From positions 1-64,000 of the forward strand of contig JAHNUO010000032.1 of assembly GCA_019787685.1 (NCBI GenBank): 64,000 nucleotides of DNA. The letters are read 5' to 3'. A program made the translations under genes and the position numbers. The stretch is from Chiua virens (lineage: Eukaryota > Basidiomycota > Agaricomycetes > Boletales > Boletaceae). Positions 1 to 9,970 of the stretch are shown piece after piece. A model generated the notes under the pieces. The model saw only the letters and a program-made list of their open reading frames with translations. It made no database searches and was not told the origin of the DNA. Every line of letters begins with the position of its first letter. Within the stretch, counting starts at the first letter, position 1.

Positions 1-390
1 GTAGACAGGTGATCTCCTGAACATAGAAAGGTAGTATTGAATGTCAGAAAACATGGTTTTATAGTCCTGGGCACAACCCAAGACTGTTTAAGGCAGTCCA
101 ACCCTAGGCAATCATATAGGATCAATGTAGGATGGGTATTTAAGGAAAGGAATGTCAAAACCTTGTAGATAACGAAAGAAAAGAAGGATATTATGAGAGG
201 AATGACAATGGAACTGGATTGGATCACATTGACTTGGATTGGACTTGGATTGGGTTTGGATGATCTGTAAACGCTAGAAATAGAACTGGATTGACATGAA
301 GTCAATAGTGGATGAGATGTAATGTAATAGGACATGATAGGGAGTGGGGAAAAGGTAGACTGCAACTGCAAGGAGTTCTCAACTCCTACA
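1..390. repeat. Diverged LTR-like repeat, copy A
   Basis: This stretch aligns by eye with 727-1610 once the solo LTR nested there is removed. Shared landmarks are TCTCCTGAACA near the left edge, the TTTTATAGTCCTGGGCA block, a GATTGGA-rich middle, GATCTGTAAACGCTAG, and the end AACTCCTACA. On the minus strand it begins TGTAGGAGTT, as an LTR would. The left edge is cut by the window. No gene is supported inside it. LTR identity is inferred from the terminal bases and the duplication. Confidence 0.5.
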
Positions 391-726
391 TTGTGACAAA
401 ATATAACCCTTTCAAGACACTGTGCTATGGCACCACTCTAGGGTACTGTTGCGATAGTCCCAGTGTAGAAAATGAAATAATAGGCGATAAGAAGAAAGGT
501 GGGGCGATAGGTTCGTCCCAAGGGGGGCTATATTTGAAGGAATGATGGATTCAGGTTTGTCTAAGAGTCCTAGAGGCTGCTGAACGATCTGGAATGAAAA
601 GTGGTCGATGCAAAAGTAGCCGGGTGGAGGCAAGGATGTGAGAGTATTGTTTCGAGTAGATGAGATGCAGAGGAACGATAGGACGAGGTAAAAGAAAAAC
701 TATCCAGCTCACTCACACACGGGAGA

Positions 727-1610
727 GTAAACAGGAGATCTCCTGAACACAGAAAGACAATATTTTTGTGTTAGAAACATGGTTTTATAGTCCTGGGCAT
801 AACCTGAAACAACCTAGAACAAGACTAGACTGTTTAAGTGTAGTGATTGAGTGAAGAGGGGGTTCAGTCCAGTGAAGAGGCGAAAACTCCAAGAGAACTT
901 TGTTAGAGCTCTCTGGCTGAAATTCATGGGGTTTATATACTACATGGATATCAGAGTTCTAATCTGAGTATGAACTACGTAGATAAGCATACTGTATCCT
1001 ATTGGATGATAAGGTGTGAATATACAGTATATGAGTCATAGATAAGAGCATAGCCTTGCACTGCCAGTGATGAGTCAGTGATAAGGGAAATGAATAGATA
1101 AGGGCATGAGGTGATGGATGCTGTGTTATTGTGGCAGCCAATCGGATATGATCCTTTGGACAGCCTTGACATGAGGCATGTATCATTAGAATAGATTGAA
1201 CGTTGGAGTCGTTAAGTGAGGAAAAGTTGGTATCGTAACATAACCCAGGACTGTAAAAGGTAATCCAACCCTAAGTAAGTGTACAGGATCAACGTAGGGT
1301 GAGTATGCTAAGAAGGAGTGTCAAACCTTGTAGATGACAAAGAAAGAAAAGGTGTTAGGATAGTAATGACCTTAATAAGGCCAAATCAAGTAGAACAAGT
1401 CAAATCGGATGAAGCGGAATACGTACAAAGGAACCGGATTGGATCGCGTTGACTCGGATTGGACTCAGATTGGATTCGGATGATCTGTAAACGCTAGGAA
1501 TGAAACCGGGCTGGCACGAAGTTGATGGCGGATGAGACGGGAGGTAATATGACATGATGAAGAGCGAGGAAAATGTATCCTACAACCATAGGGAGTATCT
1601 AACTCCTACA
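727..1610. repeat. Diverged LTR-like repeat, copy B, split by a solo LTR
   Basis: This is the second copy of the repeat at 1-390. It is interrupted at 805-1240 by an unrelated solo LTR. Both copies end in AACTCCTACA (381-390 and 1601-1610). The copies differ at many positions, so the family is old. The 391-726 stretch between the copies shows no convincing gene. Confidence 0.5.
805..1240. mobile_element. Solo LTR with 5-bp target duplication
   Basis: The 436-bp unit begins TGAAACAACC and ends ATCGTAACA, giving TG...CA termini. It is flanked on both sides by TAACC (800-804 and 1241-1245), while copy A of the host repeat is continuous at this point. A related 3' portion occurs at 8570-8747. 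No internal region is attached, so this looks like an LTR-LTR recombination product. Confidence 0.7.
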
Positions 1611-2690
1611 TCGGGTTGCTTGATTGAGATTGCATGACACACACTAATCAACTCCCTTTTTGTCCAATTTCCATTTTATTTCGTGCCTTCTTAGATTCTT
1701 TTCGGACAGTTCCATGTCATTGACACATATCCAATTGGTTAAAAGGTATGGATAGTCAGATCGTACAATGTTTTTAAAAGGTAGTCCATTGATTCACAGA
1801 TCAAACCTTATCCCACCTTGACAGAACATTGTTTTTCTTTTCACAGGTCGATCTCCATGAGAGATGGCTCTGTATATAAAGGGAGGAGGGTTTTGCCCCT
1901 GAGGCAAAGCTCGACAGCTTTACTAAGACGACAATGTTTGGTTCATTAGATGGACGTTGGTCCAGGCAAGGGGTTTCTTGGAGTCATAGGTGACAACAAG
2001 GAGGGCAAGGGTCGCTTGGGAGGAGTATCAAGCAAGGTTGCAAGAGATCAGCTAGTTGTCAAGTCTCGTCTCGTCTTCAGAGTCAGAGCCGATGGTGAAT
2101 GTTGGAGTTTGCTATCCTGGGGGGGTTCAGGGAAGTGTGAGAGATGGGTTCAGGGTTGTTGTCAGAGAGATCTGAGGGACAGAGTGTTAGACATCTGAAG
2201 ACTCCCAACTAGGGTTGAGGGGTTGGACAAGAGGAGCATCTAGCTGACTTGTTGCAGTGGCAGGCTGGTGACACTAGTCTTGATCTTATGGGTTATGATA
2301 GTCCCAGGGCAGGGCCTAGCATAGCCCACAAAAGTGCCAAGTACCAGGTGGCTCCAATGACTCAAACAACCACCACTTGGTATGTGGTGCGCTGAAGAGT
2401 TTCACAGAGAGTGACCGGTGAAGGTAATAAATCCCGGCTGTAGTGCAATACTCAGGGGGATTGAAAGAATAAAAAAGAGGGTGAAGGAATGCAATTCCGT
2501 TTGACCCAGGGACAACACTGAGTTGGTGAACGATGAGAAATGGTTTTTGAGTAGTCCGAGATGAATCCGGGGCGAATCCGGATTAAAACGGATGGAAAGG
2601 CGGACACAGCAGTCCAATCCGGATCGAGAAAATACAAGGAGAGCGAGAGAAAACGAACGTCGACTGAAAACGATGTGAGACAGATGCACG
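1611..2690. other. Repeat-rich stretch with no supported gene
   Basis: I see no ORF with recognisable protein features here. A TATA-like TGTATATAAAGG lies near 1871, followed by a short ATG-led frame near 1932 that stops within about 20 codons. The stretch is probably internal sequence of a decayed retroelement, inferred only from its LTR-like neighbours. Confidence 0.3.
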
Positions 2691-2699
2691 CGGGCAAAA

Positions 2700-3032
2700 G
2701 CTACTGTATTTTGTCAATACAGTGAATTTTATAGTCCTCGGGAATACCCTCAGACTTGTCCTAAGTAAGGATAATAATAAAAAGAAGGTTTTCATACGGT
2801 ATAAAGTTCAAGAGGCACCCGAATGTCCCTGCAAGGGCTGCGTGACATGGTCTAGCCAATGCTAAGTACGAATAAAGAGCATCAAAAATAAAATAAAAGA
2901 GTCCGAGGCAAAACGGGTGCGGATACAGCAATCTGGATGAGTTCACACAAGCAGACAGATCAGGATCGGGATCAGGTGATGGCGGGGTGTGGAAATGTGC
3001 TATGCGAGCACAGGGAATACCTATTCCCTACA
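2700..3032. repeat. Third, more distant LTR-like repeat
   Basis: It shares the TTTTATAGTCCT block with the copies at 1-390 and 727-1610, and ends CTATTCCCTACA, resembling their ...CTCCTACA end. The remainder is too diverged to align by eye. Membership of the same family is inference. Confidence 0.3.
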
Positions 3033-3235
3033 CCAGTCAGCATAGGCTTGTTTTTTCGATTTTGAGGAAGACCGAATGTTCGAAGAAAAGAAGAAGAAAA
3101 CATAGGGGCTTGACCAGAAATAGGGGTCGACATCCAAAATAGGAAAGGGATGAGGAACGAGCTGGAACCTCCCAGAGAGGGTGAAAAAAAATGAAAAAAT
3201 GGAGCTAGGGTACCGTAGATGGCGACACATACCCC

Positions 3236-3492
3236 ATAGGATGGACCAGAGTGGCAAAGGGCCCGTCTGAGATGCCGGTAGGATGGAAGAGGCAGAGGAA
3301 GGCCAAGAGCATGGACTATAATGGATGCCTGCACTCCACGACAGGGTCCAGAGCGTCCCAAAGACGACGTTGTAACGCACACGTGCATTAAATGACATGG
3401 AGGTGTGATGCGACGAGGGGCCCGTCTGGGATGCCGGTAGGATGGACCAGAGTGGCAAAGGGCCCGTCTGAGATGCCGGTAGGATGGACGGG
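3236..3492. repeat. Short tandem/dispersed repeat (minisatellite-like)
   Basis: The phrase GGCCCGTCTGAGATGCCGGT, followed by AGGATGGA, recurs at about 3259, 3418 (one base changed) and 3462. The last two copies are joined directly through CCAGAGTGGCAAA. Several short open frames cross it, but they only reflect the repeat. Confidence 0.5.
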
Positions 3493-3944
3493 GCGGAGGA
3501 ACGCGGAAAGGAAGGGATATAACGCACGCGTGCGCTGCACGGCGGGGTCTGGAGCATGCCCGAAGAGGACGGGAGGGACGAAACCCCCTGGAGGGACAAC
3601 CCGGGTAGGATGAGCCATCCTACCAGGTTATGAATGTTATAATACACCTGATAGATAGTGTGACGACGTATCAGATATACCTTGGTATCTCTGACAATAC
3701 AGATATTGTGTCTGCTTGGATTTGCACATTTATGTGAAAGCTGAGTAGGCGACTTCATAGCACTGATATGATATGTTTCTCAAAATGGTGTTTGATGTCC
3801 ATCTTTGACATTTGTGGTATAATATGTCTTGTGTGCAGTTGACATACATATGTACGTGATACCATGTGTGTCTGAGAATAAACCATGTCGTATGTGTTGG
3901 TTCAAACTATAATAATAAAAATCCATCCATCAGTGATCCCCATG

Positions 3945-4450
3945 ACATAAAATGGCGTCGTTTGATAGAGTGTGGTTATCTAAATCACATGGACTTTGCG
4001 GATCTTTCAAACATGACACATATAGATGTACGCAATCCCGCATATGGCGGGTATGCGAGTAATAAATGAACGATCAATTATGTCATTAGATAGCCGCATT
4101 TGCGTCTGTGGCGGGTATGCGACGTTTCGGGACAATGACTCAGTATTGCGATGTACAATTACAACACAAACGAGCAATGGGAAATAAAGTGACATTCAAT
4201 ATCGCATTACCGCCATGTGTGGGAATGCGGACAAAAGATGTACAGTTACAACACAATCGAGCAATGTGGAACAAAATGACATTCAACATCGCATTGCCGC
4301 CATGTGTGGGAATGCGTGACAAAATGTGTCAACATTCAATATCGCATTCCCGCTATGTGTGGGAATGTGGACAATATGTGTCAAATATGTGTCCGCATTC
4401 CCACACATAGCGGGAATGCGATATTGAATGTCATGTTATTTCCCGTTGCT
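3945..4450 (+). mobile_element. Foldback (hairpin) element, left arm
   Basis: The stretch from about 3945 to 4195 is the inverted complement of 8226-8480. Matching landmarks are CTAAATCACATGG, GGCGGGTATGCGAGTAA, GCCGCATTTGCGTCTGTGGC and ACTCAGTATTG. Between them sit repeats of the type CATTCAATATCGCATT...TGTGTGGGAATG. The arms are separated only because the LTR element at 4451-8225 inserted into the element. No transposase is present, so it is MITE-like or foldback. Confidence 0.65.
4332..4431. repeat. Perfect-looking inverted repeat within the foldback element
   Basis: The left arm starting at 4332 (ACATTCAATATCGCATTCCC) and the right arm ending at 4431 are reverse complements over about 36 bases. 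The loop is roughly 25 bases and contains ATATGTGTCAAATATGTGTC. It would form a strong hairpin in single-stranded DNA or RNA. Confidence 0.7.
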
Positions 4451-5004
4451 TGTTAGAGACCGTGCGACTCGGAGGTAGTCAACTCCGGATCTCCGGAGTT
4501 GTAACGTCGGACGGGACTTGGCTTCACCGTATGTGGTGCGCCCTTGTCACAGTCTGTCCCTATATTTCGGACGTGCGGAGAACGGAGGTAGATATATGAC
4601 TCAACACATAAAGTGGAGTCGAGCGGAGTAAAGACCGTCAAGGTCTTACGGAGTGTTCGGAGTGAGTCGTACAATAAACTAATATTCAGACTAAGGGTAC
4701 ACAGTCGGGGTACTACAGTTTATATACTCGGAGTGGAATGGAGATTAGTAACGGAGTTGGTAAGAACTGAGTAAGACGGAAGATCGGGAAACTACATAGC
4801 CGGAGGTAAGTCGGGTACTGAGAAAGCCGGAGCTGTGCTTATAAGCGAGACACAGGTTATGTACTAAAATAAAAGAGGAAACATATATACGTAACGGAGG
4901 TCCGGGATCACGGAGTTGCGTCCTGAGGGTGATCGACCCGGAGTTATGGTCTAAGAGATACGGAGTTGTATCCGGAGGAACGGAGAACGGAGCGGTATAT
5001 GACA
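4451..5004 (-). repeat. LTR (3' LTR in element orientation)
   Basis: It is 554 bp, with minus-strand TGTCATATACC start and CTCTAACA end. Reading the plus strand I count 18 CGGAG words, nine of them CGGAGT, with only two in the reverse direction (CTCCG). TTGCT lies immediately outside. Confidence 0.9.
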
Positions 5005-5020
5005 GTATCCCCCTTTTAGG
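5005..5020 (-). promoter_or_regulatory. Polypurine tract next to the 3' LTR
   Basis: On the minus strand it reads CCTAAAAGGGGGATAC and directly abuts the LTR start TGTCAT. This is the expected position for the plus-strand primer of an LTR retroelement and fixes the element's orientation. A close relative sits internally at 6238-6254. Confidence 0.65.
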
Positions 5021-5142
5021 CCTGAACCCTTGAAGGCCTTTAGCGAGGAACAATAGTCAAGCGGAGTCAAAGCGCGAACAAAGCGCGAGTGGAGGTGACG
5101 GATGTGCGGAGTTTGAATTCGGAGTGTGGGTGACGTGCTCTG

Positions 5143-5149
5143 TATATAA
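5143..5149 (+). promoter_or_regulatory. TATA box of the antisense element gene
   Basis: TATATAA lies about 45 bases before the ATG at 5194, inside the element and outside its LTR. The spacing suits a core promoter with a short leader, so the antisense gene may be transcribed independently of the LTR. Confidence 0.5.
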
Positions 5150-5193
5150 GTCCGGCGGATGGCTGTTTCATTCCTTAACCATTAATTCCTACC

Positions 5194-6141
5194 ATGTCCG
5201 ATATCAGCAGCATCAAGGAGTGGGACGACGCGCGTCTCAAGGAGTGCGACGATGACAGCGACGAGCTGTTCGACGCGAAGGCGACGGAGCGGCGACGACG
5301 GATGAAGGTTCGGAGAGAAGCGGAGGAACGGAGGAAGGCGGAGGAAGCTGAGGAGGCGCGCAAGGCTGAAGAGGCGAGGCGCGAGGCAGAGGAGGCAGAG
5401 AAAGCGAGGAGGGCTGCGGAGGAGCGGAGGAAAGCGGAGGAGCGCGAGGCGCGAGAGGTCGAGGAGGCCAAGAAAAGGGTGAGTGGTTCAACAACGTCTG
5501 GCTTCTGGAGCTGACGGAGTTACTAGGCCGAGGAGGTCCGTGCGGAGCAGAGTGCTCCCAAGGAGAAGGGCAAGGAGAAGGAGAAGGCGCGAGGGTCGGA
5601 GTGGGAGGCATGCACTAGGTGCGAGGACCGAGGCCTGGAGTGCGTACTGGGCGCGGGGAGGAAGTCGACGGCTTGCGAGCCTTGTCGAGACGCCAAGGTG
5701 AAGTGCGAGAGGCCCGGAGAGGAGGTGACGGAGAAGAGGGTGCGCCGGAGGAAACGGGTGGAGGAATCGGAGGAGGTGCCGAAGTCGAAGAAGAAGGCGA
5801 GGACCGAGTCGTCGTCCGCTGGTCCGAGCGGGGCTCAAGTCTCGTCTCTTCCGGAGACGTTCGTGCAGGCGGCGGAGTCGTGGGCGGGAGTTGCGAAGCA
5901 GATGACGGAGGCCGTAAGGGATCTCCAAGCGGCGATGAGGTCGCAAAACAGGCGTCTGGATTACCAGAACGCTCTGTTATCGAGGCTCGTGGAGCTGAAG
6001 GTGGAGGAGGTGTACGGAGCGAAGTCGGAGGAGTCGGATGATGAGGATGTCGATGCGGAGGTGGGCGAAAAGGAGCTCGCGGAGATGGGCACGGAGGTGG
6101 AGATGGGTGACTCGGCGGATGCGGAGGGAGAAGTAGAGTAG
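5194..6141 (+). CDS. Retroelement-borne coiled-coil protein with a Zn2Cys6-type cluster
   Basis: The protein is about 299 aa from two exons, 5194-5478 and 5527-6141. The 48-nt intron runs GTGAGT to CTAG and keeps the frame. Residues about 30-120 are a charged Glu/Arg/Ala coiled coil. Six cysteines follow at about 124, 127, 134, 145, 148 and 155, spaced C-x2-C-x6-C-x10-C-x2-C-x6-C, which is the Zn(II)2Cys6 spacing. A basic patch (RRRKR) and an acidic tail complete it. The gene lies inside the LTR element, antisense to the gag-like ORF, with its own TATA box. Zn2Cys6 domains of the Gal4 type bind CGG triplets, and the element is full of CGGAG. DNA binding is inference; the cysteine spacing and intron are seen. 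It may instead be a structural Cys-rich protein. Confidence 0.75.
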
Positions 6142-6237
6142 AATAGAATGTACTTATGAAGTTGCAAAAAGCAACAAGATACGATTCTCGGAGGAAAACG
6201 GAGTGAGCGGAGATGGAAGTGTGGGGAACGGGAGGTC

Positions 6238-6254
6238 CATATCCCCCTCTTAGG
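6238..6254 (-). promoter_or_regulatory. Second, internal polypurine tract
   Basis: On the minus strand it reads CCTAAGAGGGGGATATG, nearly the same as the tract at 5005-5020. It could act as a central polypurine tract or mark an old internal LTR junction. Confidence 0.35.
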
Positions 6255-6926
6255 CTAGACGTCCCAGCGTCTAGCAGCGGAGGTGGACGGAGGGAGTTCG
6301 GGGTACGAAGGAGGAGGGATGTGAGTGCCTTTCAAAGTAATCCAGGAAAGAACGGTATATGTCGCTGAGGTTCCATGGAGTTTTCAATGTCGAGCAAGGA
6401 GGGATGACCGGAGTAACCTAGAGGATCGGAGTAATAGCCGGAGTTGCCAGAGGGAACACCCAAAGGCGCAGAGTCGAGCTCATATGTGTTGGCGTCCATG
6501 TTCAGGTGAACAGAAAAGTTACTGTCCATAACTCGTCACTCAACGGAGTGTTAGCGAGCGGATCAGTGGTATCCAAGAATCAAGAGAACAGGGGGACCCA
6601 ACGGAGGTGCACGGAGTGCGGTCGGAGTGATCATAGGGTAAGGTCGGAGGAGTTATGAGGAGGTCGGGGATGAGAGTCGGGGTAAACGGAGTTGAGGCTC
6701 GGGGTAAACGGAGTTCTGGGGAGTGGAGGGGTAGGGAGTATCGAGGTGAAGAATCATGTCCTCGAACTCTCTCGGGGTGAAAAGAAGAAGGGAGGTGACG
6801 ACATAAACTGAAGTTCATGAGGTCCAGAGTGTCGAAAAGACTGGATGCGTTGGTTCTGAATATACTCCTTATTGTGCAGTAGAAGGTAACGCTCCTTCAG
6901 AATACACGGAGTCGGGGGTCGGAGGC

Positions 6927-7653
6927 TTAGTCGGTGTCCTCGGAGGAGGATACCGGAGTTGCTCGCGTAGCACGGGGCTTCGCAGAGCGAGAAGTGGACT
7001 TGGGGCAGTCCTTAGCCTTATGTCCTGGGAGGCCACAGAACATACATAAGAAGAGGTCGAAACGTCTCTGACGTTCGACGGAGGTGAGTTTACCGTCTTC
7101 ACCGAGTGGTGATTCAGGTTCTTGGGGTGCGGAGGTAGACTCGACGGAGTCGTCGGAGTCATATTCTTGGTCGGATTCGGAGATAGGAGGTGATGCGGAT
7201 GCGGAGTTTCTGGAGGATTGCGCGGAGGCGCGATTAATCTCGGAGTTGCGCTCCCAATGGCGAGCATCGATAGCTTGCGCCATGTAACGCATTTGTCAAT
7301 CGCCCATAGGTATCATCAGAGGCAAGTTCGGTTTCGGGGTCAGAGAAGTCATCTCCGGAGTTGGGCTCATCAGAGGGATGTCCCCTGGAGGAGCCCGGAA
7401 TACTCGGAGATTGATTACGGGAAGACGGAGTTCGTGCACCCAGGAATACGGGTGCTCGAGAGGCGGAGGATGCGATAAGTCGAGTGGAGAAACCTCGGAA
7501 ATCTTCGATGACTTCAGGAGTTCGTCGGCGACTGAGGAGGTTTCTGAGGGATTGGATGCGGGTAGTGTCAGATAGGTTCAAGGTAGAGATACCAGTAGTA
7601 CTGGTCTGAGGGCGGGTGTGAGAGGACATAGGTCGTGAGGTGACTGATGACAA
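6927..7653 (-). CDS. Gag-like protein with CCHC zinc knuckle, frame break or intron unresolved
   Basis: Two overlapping minus-strand frames cover this stretch: 7653-7234 (139 aa) and 7292-6927 (121 aa). The second is one base ahead of the first, with no convincing splice pair between them. The second frame contains CMFCGLPGHKAKDC, an exact C-x2-C-x4-H-x4-C zinc knuckle as in retroelement nucleocapsid domains, preceded by an acidic Ser-rich region. The first frame is Ser/Arg-rich. Position just downstream of the 5' LTR on the element's sense strand fits gag. Capsid homology is not evident. The break could be a programmed +1 shift, a missed intron, or damage. Confidence 0.6.
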
Positions 7654-7671
7654 GAAGCAGTCTGAATATAC

Positions 7672-8225
7672 TGTTAGAGACCGTGCGACTCGGAGGTAGT
7701 CAACTCCGGATCTCCGGAGTTGTAACGTCGGACGGGACTTGGCTTCACCGTATGTGGTGCGCCCTTGTCACAGTCTGTCCCTATATTTCGGACGTGCGGA
7801 GAACGGAGGTAGATATATGACTCAACACATAAAGTGGAGTCGAGCGGAGTAAAGACCGTCAAGGTCTTACGGAGTGTTCGGAGTGAGTCGTACAATAAAC
7901 TAATATTCAGACTAAGGGTACACAGTCGGGGTACTACAGTTTATATACTCGGAGTGGAATGGAGATTAGTAACGGAGTTGGTAAGAACTGAGTAAGACGG
8001 AAGATCGGGAAACTACATAGCCGGAGGTAAGTCGGGTACTGAGAAAGCCGGAGCTGTGCTTATAAGCGAGACACAGGTTATGTACTAAAATAAAAGAGGA
8101 AACATATATACGTAACGGAGGTCCGGGATCACGGAGTTGCGTCCTGAGGGTGATCGACCCGGAGTTATGGTCTAAGAGATACGGAGTTGTATCCGGAGGA
8201 ACGGAGAACGGAGCGGTATATGACA
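7672..8225 (-). repeat. LTR (5' LTR in element orientation)
   Basis: This copy matches 4451-5004 throughout as far as I can compare. It is followed by the second TTGCT (8226-8230). The element's sense transcript would start here on the minus strand. Confidence 0.9.
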
Positions 8226-8480
8226 TTGCTCCTTTGTGTTGTAACTGTACATCACAATACTGAGTCATTCATTCATTTATTGTCTCGAAACATCACACAC
8301 CCGCCACAGACGCAAATGCGGCTGTCTAATGACATCATTAATCATTCGTTTATTTACTCGCATACCCGCCATACGCGGGAATGCGTACATATATACATCT
8401 CATGTTATGAAAGATCCACAAATTCTATGTGATTTGGATGACTACACTCTAGGAAATATATATTCCGCACTTGATGACAT
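8226..8480 (-). mobile_element. Foldback element, right arm
   Basis: Its reverse complement matches about 3945-4195. It resumes directly after the TTGCT duplication of the LTR element, so the two arms were continuous before insertion. Similarity fades near 8480. Confidence 0.65.
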
Positions 8481-8569
8481 GGTAGATTTGCGGCTTTGGG
8501 GTGTGAATTTGTAGGTCTTACCTCTGTCTAACCCCCTCTGAATTAGATTAGATCCCTTTAAATCTGGCG

Positions 8570-8747
8570 GTGATAAGAGATAAGGATGACTGCGTGTGAT
8601 AACATGTGTGATGCATGAGGTGTATTGTGGCAGCCAATTGGATACATTCCTTTGGATAGCCTTGACATGAGGCAAAGTATGCTGTAATATGTTTAGAATC
8701 GATTGAAGGTGAAATTCATTAAGGGTTGAAACATTGGAATCGTAACA
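8570..8747. repeat. LTR fragment related to the solo LTR at 805-1240
   Basis: It shares ATTGTGGCAGCCAAT, CCTTTGGA.AGCCTTGACA, TGAGGCA and the terminal ATCGTAACA with 1080-1240. Only the 3' half is recognisable. The neighbouring 8481-8569 stretch shows nothing clear. Confidence 0.5.
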
Positions 8748-9032
8748 ATACCTGAGGTAGCAAAGTACCACATCGTGGTGATGAGAAGGATCGGATGATG
8801 GTAAGTTGCAAGTTTCTGATTGGTAACCCATCTGATACTATCTATTTGATTCCGTTTCAGATCCCATGTGAGGTGGTCTTGCTGTCCCACAAGGATAGTA
8901 CTTCCTACTTTGTGTATTGATAGACCATTACTGAGGTTTTCATGATGGAACATTGGAACTTCAATGGAAGCCAAGCATCTTTGGAAGTTGCTCCTTGAGC
9001 TGTGGGGAGAGGGAGGCAGAGGGACTACTAGT

Positions 9033-9500
9033 AGGCCAGTTGGTCTTGCAAGATGGTGGGGCAGATGTGAGGTGGACATCTTGCATAGCATGACTCAGAT
9101 GCAGGAATCTTGCAAAATGTCAGGCCAGTTGGTCTTGCAAGATGGTGGGGCAGATGTTACACAACATCTTGCATAGCACAACTCGGAGGCAGGAATCCTG
9201 CAAAATGTCAGGCCAGTTTGTCTTGCAAGACAGTGGGGCAGATGCCTTCCGAATCAAGTTACATAACATCTTGCATAGTAGCACAATGTGGGAATCTTGT
9301 AAAACACGGGGCCAATTCATCTTGCAAGGGGGTGAATCTTGCAAGTCGAACATGGGGCAGGCATTTTGCACAACAGGATGCTGGATGGCTGATTCAATCT
9401 TGCAAAAAATGTCATGGTAGGCAGACATCAGCAAGAAGGCTCATTCGTCTTGCAAGTTGTGGGGCAGATGCACACACTATGGATCACCACAATATATTTT
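9033..9500. repeat. Degenerate tandem repeat, unit about 88 bp
   Basis: Units starting near 9033, 9120 and 9209 share CCAGTTGGTCTTGCAAGATG, GTGGGGCAGATG, CATCTTGCATAG and a GGAATCTTGCAAAATGTCAGG-like end. Decayed pieces continue past 9310. The word TCTTGCAAGA and its halves recur throughout. Frames crossing the array are repeat artefacts. Confidence 0.65.
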
Positions 9501-9970
9501 ATCGTAAATCTTGCAATCATGGTGATGGTAGTTACCACAAATTTTGCAAGCTAGTGTCAGATACGGGTGGTTCAATGCAATGTAGGGGCAGTTGTGTTTG
9601 GCTTTACGCGGCGTGCAACGTGCGTGTCTACGGTCACGTGTATTTACCTCGCTCCCAAAGGTCAGGTGCTTTTCATACGGAACGTGTGGCTTAGATAACC
9701 AGCCTCACCCCTTCGTAGTGTTTGCAGAAGTAGACCCACTACCAGCGTTTATAACTCGAGCGTACCCTATCTTCACGTCTCAAAGGTAAGTCTCTTTCTC
9801 GAAATCGTTTTCCTCAGCCGGATCTGAAGCTGACCGTCATCTTGCAGCCTGTAATCGCTCTTTACACCAAATCTCCACACTCGCCTATTACTACTAACCC
9901 CCCCACTTTCCTCTCGTCACTCCTCATCCTACGCTCAATAAAACTGTGTCGAAACGAACCAATCGTTACT

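Larger units (their letters stand above)
4451..8225 (-). mobile_element. Non-autonomous LTR retroelement (3775 bp)
   Basis: Two 554-bp direct LTRs (4451-5004 and 7672-8225) look identical by eye, with TGTTAG...TGACA ends. They are flanked by TTGCT at 4446-4450 and 8226-8230. Element orientation is minus: a purine tract abuts the LTR at 5005-5020 on that strand, and the zinc-knuckle ORF also runs minus. The 2667-bp interior has no protease, reverse transcriptase, RNase H or integrase, so mobility would need a helper. A second, antisense gene (5194-6141) is carried inside. Identical LTRs and an intact duplication suggest recent insertion into the foldback element. Confidence 0.88.

Noticed and set aside
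1869..2198. TATA-driven gene after the LTR-like repeats
   Set aside because: The first ATG frame stops within about 20 codons and the longer frame at 1950 has no protein-like pattern.
9033..9500. Regular repeats resembling a CRISPR array
   Set aside because: Units are long, degenerate and without constant repeats and unique spacers; the genome is eukaryotic.
9110..9694. 194-codon frame across the minisatellite
   Set aside because: Its composition follows the repeat unit and no domain is visible.
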